Part shown: piece after piece, positions 21,537-30,776 of the stretch
How positions within the stretch are numbered: position 1 is the first letter of the stretch
Layout of the letters: each line of letters opens with the position of its first letter
Assembly: GCA_020354125.1 (NCBI GenBank)
Contig: CP070643.1
Location: 2,478,488-2,542,487, forward strand
Reading direction: 5' to 3'
DNA from: Betaproteobacteria bacterium
GTDB taxonomy: Bacteria; Pseudomonadota; Gammaproteobacteria; Burkholderiales; Eutrophovitaceae
DNA: 64,000 nucleotides
Position numbers and translations under genes: made by a program
The notes under the pieces: generated by a model
Database searches by the model: none
The model's input: the letters and a program-made list of their open reading frames with translations, nothing else
What the model was told of the DNA's origin: nothing

Positions 21537-22007
21537 TTAGTTGCCCGACCCGCCTTCGGGCGGCCTGCCGTAAAGAAACTGCCCGATTACTTTCTCGAGC
21601 ACGATTGCTGATTGCGTGAGCATCACCGTATCGCCGTCACGGAGAAGCTCAACATCGCCACCACCGTCAATGCCGATAAACTGATCGCCCAGCAACCCAT
21701 AAGTCAAAATTGAAACTGAGCTGTCTTTCGGGAACTCGTAACGATTGTCGATACGCATCGTCACTTTCGCGCGTAACGACTCGTTATCAAAGCCGATTCG
21801 CTCGACCCGGCCAACCACCACGCCGGCACTCTTGACCGGTGCGCGCACCTTGAGGCCGCCGATATTATCGAATTGGGCCGTGATCGTGTACCCGTCTGAC
21901 ACCCTCACCGAACTGGCGTTCCCCACTTTGAGCGCAAGTACCAGCAGGCCGATCAGACCGGCTGTGACAAATATCCCTACCCACAAATCAATCGTCGTGC
22001 GCTCCAT
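21537..22007 (-). CDS. mlaD: MCE-domain protein MlaD
   Basis: Membrane-anchored periplasmic ring protein of the Mla system. A helix at about residues 9-27 is followed by one MCE domain (FDNIGGLKVRAPVKSAGVVVGRV). The 156 residues match the E. coli length with a short C-terminal helix. Lies 3 bases after mlaE. Confidence 0.95.
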   Translation of the reverse strand: MERTTIDLWVGIFVTAGLIGLLVLALKVGNASSVRVSDGYTITAQFDNIGGLKVRAPVKSAGVVVGRVERIGFDNESLRAKVTMRIDNRYEFPKDSSVSILTYGLLGDQFIGIDGGGDVELLRDGDTVMLTQSAIVLEKVIGQFLYGRPPEGGSGN

Positions 22008-22010
22008 CCT

Positions 22011-22805
22011 TCAAACTCCAGTAAACATGAAAGCAGTCAGCACAAAATCGAGCGCTAGAACCGCAAGCGCCGAAGTGACCACTGTGCGCGTAACGGCGTG
22101 GGACACGCCTTCAGCCGTTGGCGGTGCATCATAGCCCTCAAAAACCGCAATGGCTGTTACCGCGAAGCCAAATACGATGCTCTTGATAACACCATTAAAT
22201 ATGTCGTCCCAAAAATCAACATTTGACTGCATCTGTGACCAAAACGCACCACCGTCCACCCCGATGACAACGACCGTGATCAAATAGCCGCCGAATATGC
22301 CCATCGCACTGAAAATCGCCGCCAGCAGCGGCATCGATATGAAACCGCCCCAGAACATTGGCGCAACAACCCGAGCGTAAGGGTCTACCGCCATCATCTC
22401 CATCGCCGACAATTGCTCGGTGGATTTCATGATGCCGATTTCCGCGGTAATCGCGGAGCCGGCACGGCTGGCGAACAGCAGAGCAGTAACAACTGGCCCG
22501 AGTTCACGTACCAGCGACAGCGCAACCAGCGTTCCAACCGCCTCGGCTGAACCGTAGCGTTTCAGGGTTTCGTAGCCCTGCAATCCAAGAACCAGCCCGA
22601 CAAACAGTCCCGACACGATGATAATGATCAGCGACAGCGCGCCGGCGAAGTAAACCTCATCGATGAGCAGGCGAAAGCGGCGGAAAGTGGTCGCCGAGCG
22701 AAGCAGCACGATACTCATGAAGCGGCTCGCCGCGCCCAGACGCCAAACGCCATCGACCGTGAGCCGGCCAACCACTCGCAATCCTCGTACCACCGCCGAA
22801 CTCAT
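22011..22805 (-). CDS. mlaE: Phospholipid ABC transporter permease MlaE
   Basis: Integral-membrane permease of MlaFEDB, 264 residues with five to six helices. Family stretches include [42 protein letters not shown] (start and end motifs seen within), [22 protein letters not shown] and the SYL-like cytoplasmic loop. Directly abuts mlaF with no gap. Confidence 0.95.
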   Translation of the reverse strand: MSSAVVRGLRVVGRLTVDGVWRLGAASRFMSIVLLRSATTFRRFRLLIDEVYFAGALSLIIIIVSGLFVGLVLGLQGYETLKRYGSAEAVGTLVALSLVRELGPVVTALLFASRAGSAITAEIGIMKSTEQLSAMEMMAVDPYARVVAPMFWGGFISMPLLAAIFSAMGIFGGYLITVVVIGVDGGAFWSQMQSNVDFWDDIFNGVIKSIVFGFAVTAIAVFEGYDAPPTAEGVSHAVTRTVVTSALAVLALDFVLTAFMFTGV

Positions 22806-23654
22806 TCAGCCTCCCAGACCCAGATCTGCGTCATAAGAGGCCGCCGGGTAGTGGAACCGCACCGGACCGTCCATGTGTCCCTCGACGAACTGCCGCACGT
22901 ACGGCTCGTTGGAAGTTCGCATTTGTTCGGGCGTGCCCTGTGCAACGATCTGGCCACGGGACAAAAAGCAAACATAGTCGACGATCTTGAATGACTCGGC
23001 GACATCATGCGTGACAACGATCGATGTCGCCCCCAGTGCCGAATTGAGACGCCGAATAAGATTGGCAATCACCGCCATCGAAATCGGGTCAAGTCCGGCA
23101 AATGGCTCGTCGTACATGATTAGCTGTGGATCGAGCGCGATGGCGCGTGCCAGTGCGACGCGCCGCGCCATTCCGCCTGACAACTCGGCAGGTTTGAGTT
23201 CATGCGCGCCGCGCAGCCCGACTGCATGAAGTTTCATCAGGACCAGGTCCCTGACCATGGCTTCGGGCAACCGCAAATGCTCGCGTATCGGGAAAGCCAC
23301 GTTCTCGAACACCGACAGATCGGTAAACAGTGCGCCAAACTGAAACAACATCCCCATGCGCCGCCGCGCCGCATACAACCGCGCGTGAGACATCGAGCTC
23401 ACCTCTTCGCCATCAAAGCGCACGCTGCCTTTCTGCGCCCTGATCTGCCCGCCAATCAGTCGTAGCAGTGTCGTCTTACCAGAGCCGCTGCCTCCCATGA
23501 TTGCAACCAGCTTACCGCGAGGAAAATCGATACTGAGATTCCGAAGAACGGAATTCGCGCCGTAGGAAAAATCGACTCCGTCGAATTCGACCAGTTGGTG
23601 GGCTTGCACTTTACCTTTGAGTTTGTCGTGTTGCGCTGGCATTCTAGCGGACAT
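22806..23654 (-). CDS. mlaF: Phospholipid ABC transporter ATP-binding protein MlaF
   Basis: ATPase driving MlaFEDB. Walker A GGSGSGKTT, signature LSGGMARR and Walker B LIMYDEPFAGLDP are intact. The 282 residues include a C-terminal extension with FVEGHMDGPVRFHYP, the region that swaps with the partner subunit and contacts MlaB in E. coli. First gene of the long minus-strand block ending at tatC, and divergent from the ABC ATPase of the pilus region. Confidence 0.95.
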   Translation of the reverse strand: MSARMPAQHDKLKGKVQAHQLVEFDGVDFSYGANSVLRNLSIDFPRGKLVAIMGGSGSGKTTLLRLIGGQIRAQKGSVRFDGEEVSSMSHARLYAARRRMGMLFQFGALFTDLSVFENVAFPIREHLRLPEAMVRDLVLMKLHAVGLRGAHELKPAELSGGMARRVALARAIALDPQLIMYDEPFAGLDPISMAVIANLIRRLNSALGATSIVVTHDVAESFKIVDYVCFLSRGQIVAQGTPEQMRTSNEPYVRQFVEGHMDGPVRFHYPAASYDADLGLGG

Positions 23655-23757
23655 GAACGCAACGCGCAGTGAAATAGCATGGCTCTTGATTGGGAGGCTG
23701 TGTCGTGTCGTCTGAGGAGCTGGCTAGAATACCTTTTTGTTATGACCAGCCCGGTGG

Positions 23758-24486
23758 ATGGACGCCATGACAACCGCGTTGGAGTTCTTCGGACTGAGCA
23801 AACGTTACGGCACGATCGAGGCGGTGTCTTCGCTGTCGATGAGAATTGGAACGGGAACGACGTTCGGTCTGGTTGGTGCAAATGGCGCGGGCAAGACAAC
23901 GCTCATCAAATGCCTGCTGGATTTTTGCGCGATTGATGGTGGGCGTATCAATATCTTCGGTGTTCCGAGTAGCCGCACCGAAGCGCGCAGTCGGCTCGCT
24001 TTCCTGCCAGAGCGATTCGTCCCGCCCTATTACCTCACGGCAAGGGACTTCTTGCACTTGATGGCTCGGATGTACGGCCGTGACTTCGATCTACAGGAGT
24101 CCGTGAACATGCTCGCTACACTCGATCTGGAGCCCGATGTGCTGGCCCGTCCGGTCAGATCGCTGTCCAAGGGCATGACCCAGAAAATCGGATTGGCCAG
24201 TTGCTTGCTGAGTGCGCGCGAACTGCTGGTCCTCGATGAACCCGGTAGCGGCCTGGACCCGAAAGCGCGTGCGCTATTCAAGGCGGCGGTGCGCTCTGCG
24301 CACGCCGCCGGCCGAACGATATTTCTGACCTCTCACTCACTGGCTGACGTCGACGAAATGTGCGATCAGATCAGCGTCATGCACCGCGGAGTGCTGCGCT
24401 ATAGCGGCAACCCGGCACAAATGAAGCAGCAGTACGATGCAGCCTCTCTGGAGCAAGCGTTCCTTAACTGCATTGGAGAAAATTAA
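23758..24486 (+). CDS. ABC transporter ATP-binding protein (orphan, pilus-locus flank)
   Basis: ABC-2 type ATPase of about 242 residues. Walker A GANGAGKTT, signature SLSKGMTQK and Walker B LLVLDEPGSGLDP are present; the signature has K in place of the usual second G (LSKGM). ATG 23767 is an alternative start. There is no permease beside it: the next gene, on the same strand, is the sigma-54 activator. An ABC-2 permease without an ATPase lies at 41209-42012 on the other side of the pilus genes and is the likely partner. Exported substrate unknown. Confidence 0.85.
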   Translation: MDAMTTALEFFGLSKRYGTIEAVSSLSMRIGTGTTFGLVGANGAGKTTLIKCLLDFCAIDGGRINIFGVPSSRTEARSRLAFLPERFVPPYYLTARDFLHLMARMYGRDFDLQESVNMLATLDLEPDVLARPVRSLSKGMTQKIGLASCLLSARELLVLDEPGSGLDPKARALFKAAVRSAHAAGRTIFLTSHSLADVDEMCDQISVMHRGVLRYSGNPAQMKQQYDAASLEQAFLNCIGEN

Positions 24487-24513
24487 CGCAACTCCATGAA
24501 CCGCAACGTTTTT

Positions 24514-24530
24514 ATGGCACGATTGTTGCC
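24514..24530 (+). promoter_or_regulatory. Sigma-54 promoter of the response regulator/pilus operon
   Basis: TGGCACGATTGTTGC (24515-24529) matches the RpoN consensus TGGCACG-N4-TTGC with exact GG-N10-GC spacing (GG 24516-24517, GC 24528-24529). It lies 34 bases before the activator's GTG start, so the activator may control its own operon. Confidence 0.85.
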
Positions 24531-24563
24531 TCAGCAGCGGTGTGAACACTTACCTTTGAAACC

Positions 24564-26000
24564 GTGACCAAATCCCCCGAAGACAACAAACCGGACCTGC
24601 TGATCGTCGACGACGATCCGCTGATAACGGATACCCTCGACTTCGTGCTGGGCAAGGACTACAACGTGAGCGTTGCCGAGTCCCGCTCCCAGGTCAAAAG
24701 CCTGCTCAGGCAACTGGGCACGCCACCGGAGTTGGCGCTCATTGACCTTGGCTTGCCGCCTGCACCGCACCGACCGGACGAAGGGTTTCACCTGATCAGC
24801 GAACTGCTGGCGGTAGCACCAGCAATGAAAATCATCGTGCTTTCAGGGCAGACCGATGAGTCGAATGCGCGTTACGCGCGCACCCTTGGCGCGATGGATT
24901 TTGTTGCCAAACCGGCGGAACCCGAACACCTGAAATCCGTGCTGGCAAGCGCGCGCGAAGTCGCGGTCGTTGAGCAAAAGGAGAGCGTGCCCAAGAGCGG
25001 GCTAATCGGCAATGGGCCGGCCATTTCCAAACTGCACCAGCAGATCGAACAATACAGCGCTTCTAATTTTCCGGTTCTCGTCGAGGGCGCCTCAGGCAGC
25101 GGCAAGGAACTCGTTGCCAACTCATTACATCGCCAGAGCCCGCGCAGTGACAAGCCATTCCTGGCACTGAACTGCGCCGCGATTTCACCGACGCTGGTCG
25201 AACCAACGCTGTTCGGATACAGCAAAGGTGCATTCACGGGCGCGACAACAGCACGGCCCGGTTACTTCGAAGATGCCCGTGATGGCACGCTATTCCTTGA
25301 TGAGATCGGTGAACTCCCGCTCGAGCTTCAGGCCAAGTTGCTGCGCGTGCTTGAAAATGGCGAGTATCAGCGGGTGGGCGAGACCCAAAGCCGTGTCAGC
25401 AATGCGCGGGTGATCGCGGCGACCAACCGTGATCTTCGAAACGAGGTTAAAGAGGGGCGGTTCAGAGCGGACTTGTATCACCGGCTTTCGGTATTTACCG
25501 TGCAGGTCCCACCGTTGAGGGATTTGGGCGAGGACAAGTTACTATTGCTCGAGCATTTCTCCGCGTTCTATGCACAGGAAAGCAACGTCGAACCGTTCCT
25601 GCTCGATGCCGGCGCCAGAAGACTCTGGCTCGAATACGAATTCCCGGGCAATGTGCGAGAACTGCGAAATATTGTCATTCGGCTCAGCACCAAGTACCCG
25701 GGCAAGAGCGTAACGATGGAGCAACTGCTCAACGAACTTGACTGGGAGGACACAGATTCCGCTCCGCCATCAACGAGCCCCGAGCCCGCCGCTACGACTG
25801 ATGCGGCACGCCAACGCCTGCAGCGGGACAAGAACTTCCAGCTCGATCAACTGCTCAAGGAGCTCGAACGCAGTTATGTCGAGGCGGCACTCGAGCTGAC
25901 TCACGGGAATCTGAGCAAGGCGGCACGAATGCTGGGCATTCACCGCACGACCCTGTACAGCCGGATGCAAAGCTACGAGCAAACATCCCGGGAAGAGTAA
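24564..26000 (+). CDS. Sigma-54-dependent response regulator (NtrC/PilR type)
   Basis: Two-component activator of RpoN promoters, 478 residues. The receiver domain (about 12-135) has the acidic pocket VDDD and the phosphoacceptor D61 in LIDLGLP. The AAA+ domain has Walker A GASGSGKE (175-182), the sigma-54-contacting GAFTGA (222-227), Walker B LFLDEIGE and the arginine finger region FRADLYHRL. A Fis-type helix-turn-helix (about 440-472, NLSKAARMLGIHRTTLYSRM) binds DNA. Starts at GTG behind a sigma-54 promoter, and is followed after 4 bases by the pilus genes. The probable partner kinase is at 39251-41011. Confidence 0.93.
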   Translation: MTKSPEDNKPDLLIVDDDPLITDTLDFVLGKDYNVSVAESRSQVKSLLRQLGTPPELALIDLGLPPAPHRPDEGFHLISELLAVAPAMKIIVLSGQTDESNARYARTLGAMDFVAKPAEPEHLKSVLASAREVAVVEQKESVPKSGLIGNGPAISKLHQQIEQYSASNFPVLVEGASGSGKELVANSLHRQSPRSDKPFLALNCAAISPTLVEPTLFGYSKGAFTGATTARPGYFEDARDGTLFLDEIGELPLELQAKLLRVLENGEYQRVGETQSRVSNARVIAATNRDLRNEVKEGRFRADLYHRLSVFTVQVPPLRDLGEDKLLLLEHFSAFYAQESNVEPFLLDAGARRLWLEYEFPGNVRELRNIVIRLSTKYPGKSVTMEQLLNELDWEDTDSAPPSTSPEPAATTDAARQRLQRDKNFQLDQLLKELERSYVEAALELTHGNLSKAARMLGIHRTTLYSRMQSYEQTSREE

Positions 26001-26004
26001 TCGG

Positions 26005-27483
26005 ATGTATTACAGCTTTTTCGGGCTGTCCCAGCCGCCCTTCAAGATCACGCCGGACACGGAGATGTTCTTCGACGGGGGCAATCGGGGCGCAATCCTC
26101 GAGGCACTGATCTACGCCATATCGCAGGGCGAAGGCATCATCAAGGTCACCGGCGAAGTGGGCAGCGGTAAGACCATGCTTTGCCGCATGCTGCAAACTC
26201 GCTTGCCGGAAAGCGTCGAGACCATCTACCTCGCCAACCCGAGCGTTTCGCGCGATGAGATCCTGCATGCCATTGCGTTCGAGATGGAGTTGACGGTGCC
26301 GAAAGATGCGAACCGTATCGAGGCCATGCATCGCATCAATGACTACCTTCTCGAGCGGCATGCCGAAGGCAAGCATGTCGTGCTGTTCGTCGAGGAGTCT
26401 CAGAGCATGCCGTTGGCGACACTGGAAGAAGTCCGGCTGTTGTCCAACCTCGAAACCGGCCATCACAAGCTGTTGCAGATCGTGCTGTTCGGACAACCGG
26501 AACTCGACGACAACCTACGGCTCCCGGAGATCCGTCAACTGCGCGAAAGAATCACCCATAGTTTCTCGCTCACTCCGCTAACGGCCAGCGATGTGCTCCG
26601 CTACCTGACGTTTCGCCTGCGTGCGGCGGGGTACCGTGGGCCCGATTTGTTCAGTCGCCGTGTCGTTGACTACATCAGCCGTGTCAGTCAGGGCTTGACA
26701 CGTCGGGTCAACATTGTTGCCGACAAGGCGCTGCTCGCCGCATTTGCCGACGGCACCCATAATGTTTCCATCAAGCACGTCAAAGCGGCGGTACACGATA
26801 CGGAATTTGCCGATACCGCACCGAGGATGGCCATGTCGCCACTTGGCTATATCACGGTGGGGCTGTTCATCGGCGGGGCGGTGGGCGTGACGGCACTGAT
26901 CGCATTTCAACAAATCCGCGACGATCGGGCCGACGTCCAGAATGCAACCGCGGCCAGTTTCGACACAGCGCCCCGATCCGGGCAGGCGCAAGTTCAGACT
27001 CCAGTCGAGACCCGCGTGGTGCGCCGGGAGGCCGCCGTGACGCAGTCCCCCACGGTTCCCGTCGTCTCCGCCTCGCCACAAAGTGCAGAGCCAACCTCAG
27101 CGGCCAACGCGGGCGAGAGTATATTCACATCAGAGTCGCCCGAATCCGACGATTTGTTGGAACAGAGATTGCGTGAAACCCAGCGATGGCTCTCTGAGAC
27201 AGAAGATAGCCGTTTCACCATTCAGTTGCTCGGCTCCAACAACCCCGAATACCTGAGAAATGGTCTGGCGGCAATCGGCGATCTCGTTGAGCTGGAACGG
27301 GTTTTTGTCTACCGTACGCTCGCCAATCAGGTGCCTTCATACACCGTCTTGTTGGGCACGTACGGTACTCGCGCGGAGGCATTCCAGGAAATCGACGCCT
27401 TGCCCGAAGCAATGAAGGCGAACGGCCCATATTTCCGCACCATAAAGGGCGTAAAAGCAGAAATAGCCCGCAACGGCGTCTGA
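26005..27483 (+). CDS. mshM: MshM/ExeA-like AAA ATPase with C-terminal SPOR-like domain
   Basis: Membrane ATPase of MSHA-type pilus assembly. Residues 1-270 are an ExeA-type AAA domain with Walker A GEVGSGKT (50-57) and Walker B VVLFVEESQ. A transmembrane helix follows at about 277-300, then a linker rich in P, S, T and Q. Residues about 400-487 look like a SPOR domain (FTIQLLGS...YTVLLGTYGTRAEAFQEIDALP), which in other proteins binds denuded peptidoglycan glycan strands. ExeA needs peptidoglycan binding to place its secretin; here a SPOR module could do that job. First pilus gene after the regulator. Confidence 0.85.
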   Translation: MYYSFFGLSQPPFKITPDTEMFFDGGNRGAILEALIYAISQGEGIIKVTGEVGSGKTMLCRMLQTRLPESVETIYLANPSVSRDEILHAIAFEMELTVPKDANRIEAMHRINDYLLERHAEGKHVVLFVEESQSMPLATLEEVRLLSNLETGHHKLLQIVLFGQPELDDNLRLPEIRQLRERITHSFSLTPLTASDVLRYLTFRLRAAGYRGPDLFSRRVVDYISRVSQGLTRRVNIVADKALLAAFADGTHNVSIKHVKAAVHDTEFADTAPRMAMSPLGYITVGLFIGGAVGVTALIAFQQIRDDRADVQNATAASFDTAPRSGQAQVQTPVETRVVRREAAVTQSPTVPVVSASPQSAEPTSAANAGESIFTSESPESDDLLEQRLRETQRWLSETEDSRFTIQLLGSNNPEYLRNGLAAIGDLVELERVFVYRTLANQVPSYTVLLGTYGTRAEAFQEIDALPEAMKANGPYFRTIKGVKAEIARNGV

Positions 27484-27532
27484 CTCCCGACTGCTGGTTC
27501 GGCAGCGGGACGTCAGTAGATTGGCTCATACT

Positions 27533-29371
27533 ATGTCGTGGACTGCAGTGACCAGTAAGGGGGGCGACAGACAGACGGCAGCGGCTTCGGCCCCGTCTTC
27601 GGCGACGGTGCGCCAGTCGCGTCGCACGGTCATTTGTGCGGCCGGCCTCAGCGGGCTCATCACACTCACCCTGTTGGCTGCATGTGCCTCGTACAAACCG
27701 ACTGTGCCGCCCTCCGAGGCGCATATCAGCCGCGATACAGTCCCCGTTACGCCACCCGACGAGAAAATACTTCCGCCGGTCACGGTCAGCGATTACGTGC
27801 CGATGCCCAAACCGCGCGTCAAGCTGCCTACCTACAGCGTGGTGGTGACCGAGGTACCGGTAAAAGAGCTGCTGTTCGCCCTGGCGCGCGACACCAAGCA
27901 GAACATCGATGTGCATCCCAACATACAGGGCGTGGTCAGCATCAACGCGGTGGACGAAACGTTCCCGGCAATTCTGGAGCGCATCGCCAGTCAGGCCAAC
28001 GTCCGCTACCGTACCCAAGGCAAAACCATCGTCGTCGTTCCCGACACGCCATACTTCAAAACCTATCGCGTTGATTACGTCAACGTGAATCGCAATTCCG
28101 ATGCCTCGGTCGGTGTCAGCGGCGACATCACTACCGCCAGCGTGGGTGAAGGCCAGGCAGGCGCTTCAGAGCAGGGTTCGAGCACCACCATTGGCTCCAC
28201 GTCAGAGGCGGATTTCTGGGGCGTGCTGCGTGCCAACCTTGCCAGCATTATCTCTGCGACCAAGGCGCTGAGCGAGACCGAGGATGAGAAAGCCCTCAGG
28301 GCCGAAGCCCAGCAGCAGGCCAGGCAAGAGCGCATTCTGCAGGCCGAGGCCGTCGCTGGCGCCGGGGGTGATGCGGCGGGTTTGTTCGACACCGCATTCG
28401 GCGACGTACCGACTGCCGACATAAAAAGCGAGGACGAGATCATCGTCAATGCGGTGGCCGGCACCGTCACAGTTCTCGGCACCGAGAAACAACATGCGCT
28501 GGTGCAGGCATATCTCGACGGCGTGACTTCTTCCACGCAGCGCCAGGTACTCATCGAAGCCACTATTGCCGAGGTGCAGCTGTCCAACAGCTATCAGGCC
28601 GGCATTGACTGGAGTCGCATCGCGATTGACACAGGATGGTCATTCGAACAGTCACTGACAGCCGGTGCCCTGGGTGAAGCGCCACGGATGGTGGTGGGTT
28701 ACAGCAACCCACTTTCAGACGGCGCCAGCATCTCGGCTTCTCTGAAACTGCTCGAGCAATTCGGCAATACCCGCGTGCTATCGAGCCCCAAGCTAATGGC
28801 ATTGAATAATCAGCCGGCCTTGCTGAAAGTGGTCGACAACGTCGTCTACTTCGAGGTCGAGGTTAATGTTACGACGACGGCAAACGTCGGTCAGCTCACC
28901 ACGTTCGACACTACGGCACGTACTGTACCGGTCGGTCTGATCATGTCGGTCCTGCCGCAAGTTTCTGAAAACGGCACTGTCAGCCTCACTGTGCGTCCGA
29001 CCATATCGAGGGTGCTGCGATTCGTGAAGGACCCCAATCCGGCGCTGGTAGACGCCGGGGCAGAGAATCTGGTGCCGGAAATACAGGTGCGCGAAATGGA
29101 GTCGATGCTGCAGGTTGGCAGCGGACAAACCGTCGTGCTCGGCGGACTGATGCAGGATGACGTGCGGCGCGATCGCGACCAGGTTCCGTTCGCCGGTTCA
29201 CTGCCCAACGTCGGCGATGCATTTGCTTATCGTGACGAGGAAGTAAAGAAGTCGGAGCTCATCGTATTTCTCAAGCCGACGGTGGTAGCCAACCCCAGCC
29301 TCGATAGCAATGAACTGAAGTTCTTTCAGCGCTTCCTGCCATCCATCGATCCAACTGGCAAGGATCCATGA
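27533..29371 (+). CDS. mshL: Secretin, MshL-like outer-membrane pilus pore (lipoprotein)
   Basis: Outer-membrane secretin through which the pilus passes. The lipobox LLAAC puts the lipidated cysteine about 51 residues from ATG 27533, after an unusually long polar N-terminus; the start is therefore uncertain (TTG 27521 and GTG 27548 are also in frame). Periplasmic STN/N-domains cover about 80-170. A region rich in E, Q and A follows. The secretin core at about 320-595 includes the VPVGLIMSVLPQ and GQTVVLGGLMQDD motifs. The next gene overlaps by four bases. Confidence 0.92.
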   Translation: MSWTAVTSKGGDRQTAAASAPSSATVRQSRRTVICAAGLSGLITLTLLAACASYKPTVPPSEAHISRDTVPVTPPDEKILPPVTVSDYVPMPKPRVKLPTYSVVVTEVPVKELLFALARDTKQNIDVHPNIQGVVSINAVDETFPAILERIASQANVRYRTQGKTIVVVPDTPYFKTYRVDYVNVNRNSDASVGVSGDITTASVGEGQAGASEQGSSTTIGSTSEADFWGVLRANLASIISATKALSETEDEKALRAEAQQQARQERILQAEAVAGAGGDAAGLFDTAFGDVPTADIKSEDEIIVNAVAGTVTVLGTEKQHALVQAYLDGVTSSTQRQVLIEATIAEVQLSNSYQAGIDWSRIAIDTGWSFEQSLTAGALGEAPRMVVGYSNPLSDGASISASLKLLEQFGNTRVLSSPKLMALNNQPALLKVVDNVVYFEVEVNVTTTANVGQLTTFDTTARTVPVGLIMSVLPQVSENGTVSLTVRPTISRVLRFVKDPNPALVDAGAENLVPEIQVREMESMLQVGSGQTVVLGGLMQDDVRRDRDQVPFAGSLPNVGDAFAYRDEEVKKSELIVFLKPTVVANPSLDSNELKFFQRFLPSIDPTGKDP

Positions 29372-30765
29372 GTCTGCTGCTCCAGGCTCTACAAAAAGCG
29401 TCGAAGGATCGCGACAACAACACAGACGGTGCGCCTGTGGAGGGCGCTGCTGACGATGGCGACCTGGCACTGGAGCCAATGCCAGAGCCCCGGCTCATCG
29501 AAGAGGAAGCGCCCATAGACGACGTCGCGCCGGAGCCGTCATCCACGCCTGACGACGCAGCCGACGTGCTGCGCGCCAACGAAGTACCACGCTACACCCC
29601 GCTGGATTGGGCACGCGATCATTACATGCTCACGTTTCTGGCAGGCGCTTTCCTATTTGCATTTTTCTACGGCTTTTACGTTTACGTGCAGATTTCCAAT
29701 CCCGCCTGGTTACGTTCCACGCCGTCGCCAGTAAGTGCGCCAGTCCAGACCGTCATCACGCCACTACCTGCTCCAGTAGACGATGCGCCGCGCATCTCGG
29801 GCTTGCCCGCGGCGGCGGACGCAGCGCAGCCAAAAGGTGAGGCGCCAGCTACCCTCGCCGCTGTCAGCGGCGATACTGCCGAGCCAATCGCCGCGCAGGC
29901 TACCGGTTTCGGCACCACCGCCCCGCAGACCACTGCGCCGCGGACCGCTGCTGACGCTGCGACTGCGCAACCGTCGCCGCGTATCCGGCGGCAAGCACCA
30001 CCCCCGCCACAGTCAGCGGCCGCGGCCACACGTGCCAGACCGAGCAATAGCGTGGCAGCACGGCTGGACAACGAAGGCATCGAAGTGATCGAGATCCCTG
30101 TTGGGCCAAGCGTCGCGGTGCTGCCTGACAGCGCGCCAGCACCGAACCAGACGAACATCGAGGTGCAGACGCAAGACGGCGCGTATTCACCGATTGACCC
30201 AGTGCTAATGATGGCCTACGAAGCTTTGCAGCTCGGCCAGTACGAAAAAGCTGGCGAGCTCTACAGCCAGGTGTTGTCACGCGACCCCGACAATATTGAC
30301 GCAATGCTCGGTCTGGCGGCGATCGCCTGGAAACAGGGTCGACCAAGCGTCGCCAGCCAGTACTACGGCCGCGTGCTGGAACTGGAACCACGCAACAGCC
30401 ACGCGCAAGCAGGCCTGATCGCCATTCTCGGCAATGCCGACCCGATCGCGGCCGAAACCAAACTCAAACAACTCATCGACCGCGAGCCGTCCGGCTTTTT
30501 GTATTTCACGTTGGGTAATCTGTACGCTGAACGCAGCCTGTGGGCGCAGGCGCAGCGCGCCTACTTCCAGGCCTATCAGCTGCAACCCGAGAACTCCGAT
30601 TACGCATTCAACCTGGCCGTCGGCCTCGAGCATCTGGGGCAAGCGCGCCCAGCTCTCGACTACTACCGAAAGGCACTCGACCTGTCGTTCAGGACCGGGC
30701 GCGCAAACTTCGATCAGAAGCTCGCAATCGAGCGTGTCGGGCAGCTATCGGCCCGAGTTGAGTAA
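29368..30765 (+). CDS. mshN: MshN-like TPR protein of pilus assembly
   Basis: Bitopic membrane protein of 465 residues. It starts with MSLLLQALQKASKDR, a short motif typical of GspB/MshN-like proteins in such loci. An acidic stretch follows, then one helix at about 86-109, a long Pro/Ala/Thr-rich periplasmic linker (about 120-245), and TPR repeats at about 275-460 (for example KAGELYSQVLSRDPDNIDAMLGLA and AQRAYFQAYQLQPENSDYAFNLA, each read in parts). It probably links the inner-membrane machine to the secretin. Overlaps mshL by ATGA. Confidence 0.85.
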   Translation: MSLLLQALQKASKDRDNNTDGAPVEGAADDGDLALEPMPEPRLIEEEAPIDDVAPEPSSTPDDAADVLRANEVPRYTPLDWARDHYMLTFLAGAFLFAFFYGFYVYVQISNPAWLRSTPSPVSAPVQTVITPLPAPVDDAPRISGLPAAADAAQPKGEAPATLAAVSGDTAEPIAAQATGFGTTAPQTTAPRTAADAATAQPSPRIRRQAPPPPQSAAAATRARPSNSVAARLDNEGIEVIEIPVGPSVAVLPDSAPAPNQTNIEVQTQDGAYSPIDPVLMMAYEALQLGQYEKAGELYSQVLSRDPDNIDAMLGLAAIAWKQGRPSVASQYYGRVLELEPRNSHAQAGLIAILGNADPIAAETKLKQLIDREPSGFLYFTLGNLYAERSLWAQAQRAYFQAYQLQPENSDYAFNLAVGLEHLGQARPALDYYRKALDLSFRTGRANFDQKLAIERVGQLSARVE

Positions 30766-30776
30766 ACGAAGAACCT

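Noticed and set aside
25855-28018. Two long minus-strand frames (25855-26496 and 27215-28018) opposite mshM and mshL
   Set aside because: Both mirror well-supported genes and have no domains or starts of their own.
28075-28587. 170-codon minus-strand open frame opposite the secretin gene
   Set aside because: Complement of a strongly recognised secretin; no family features and no ribosome site. High GC content produces such frames.
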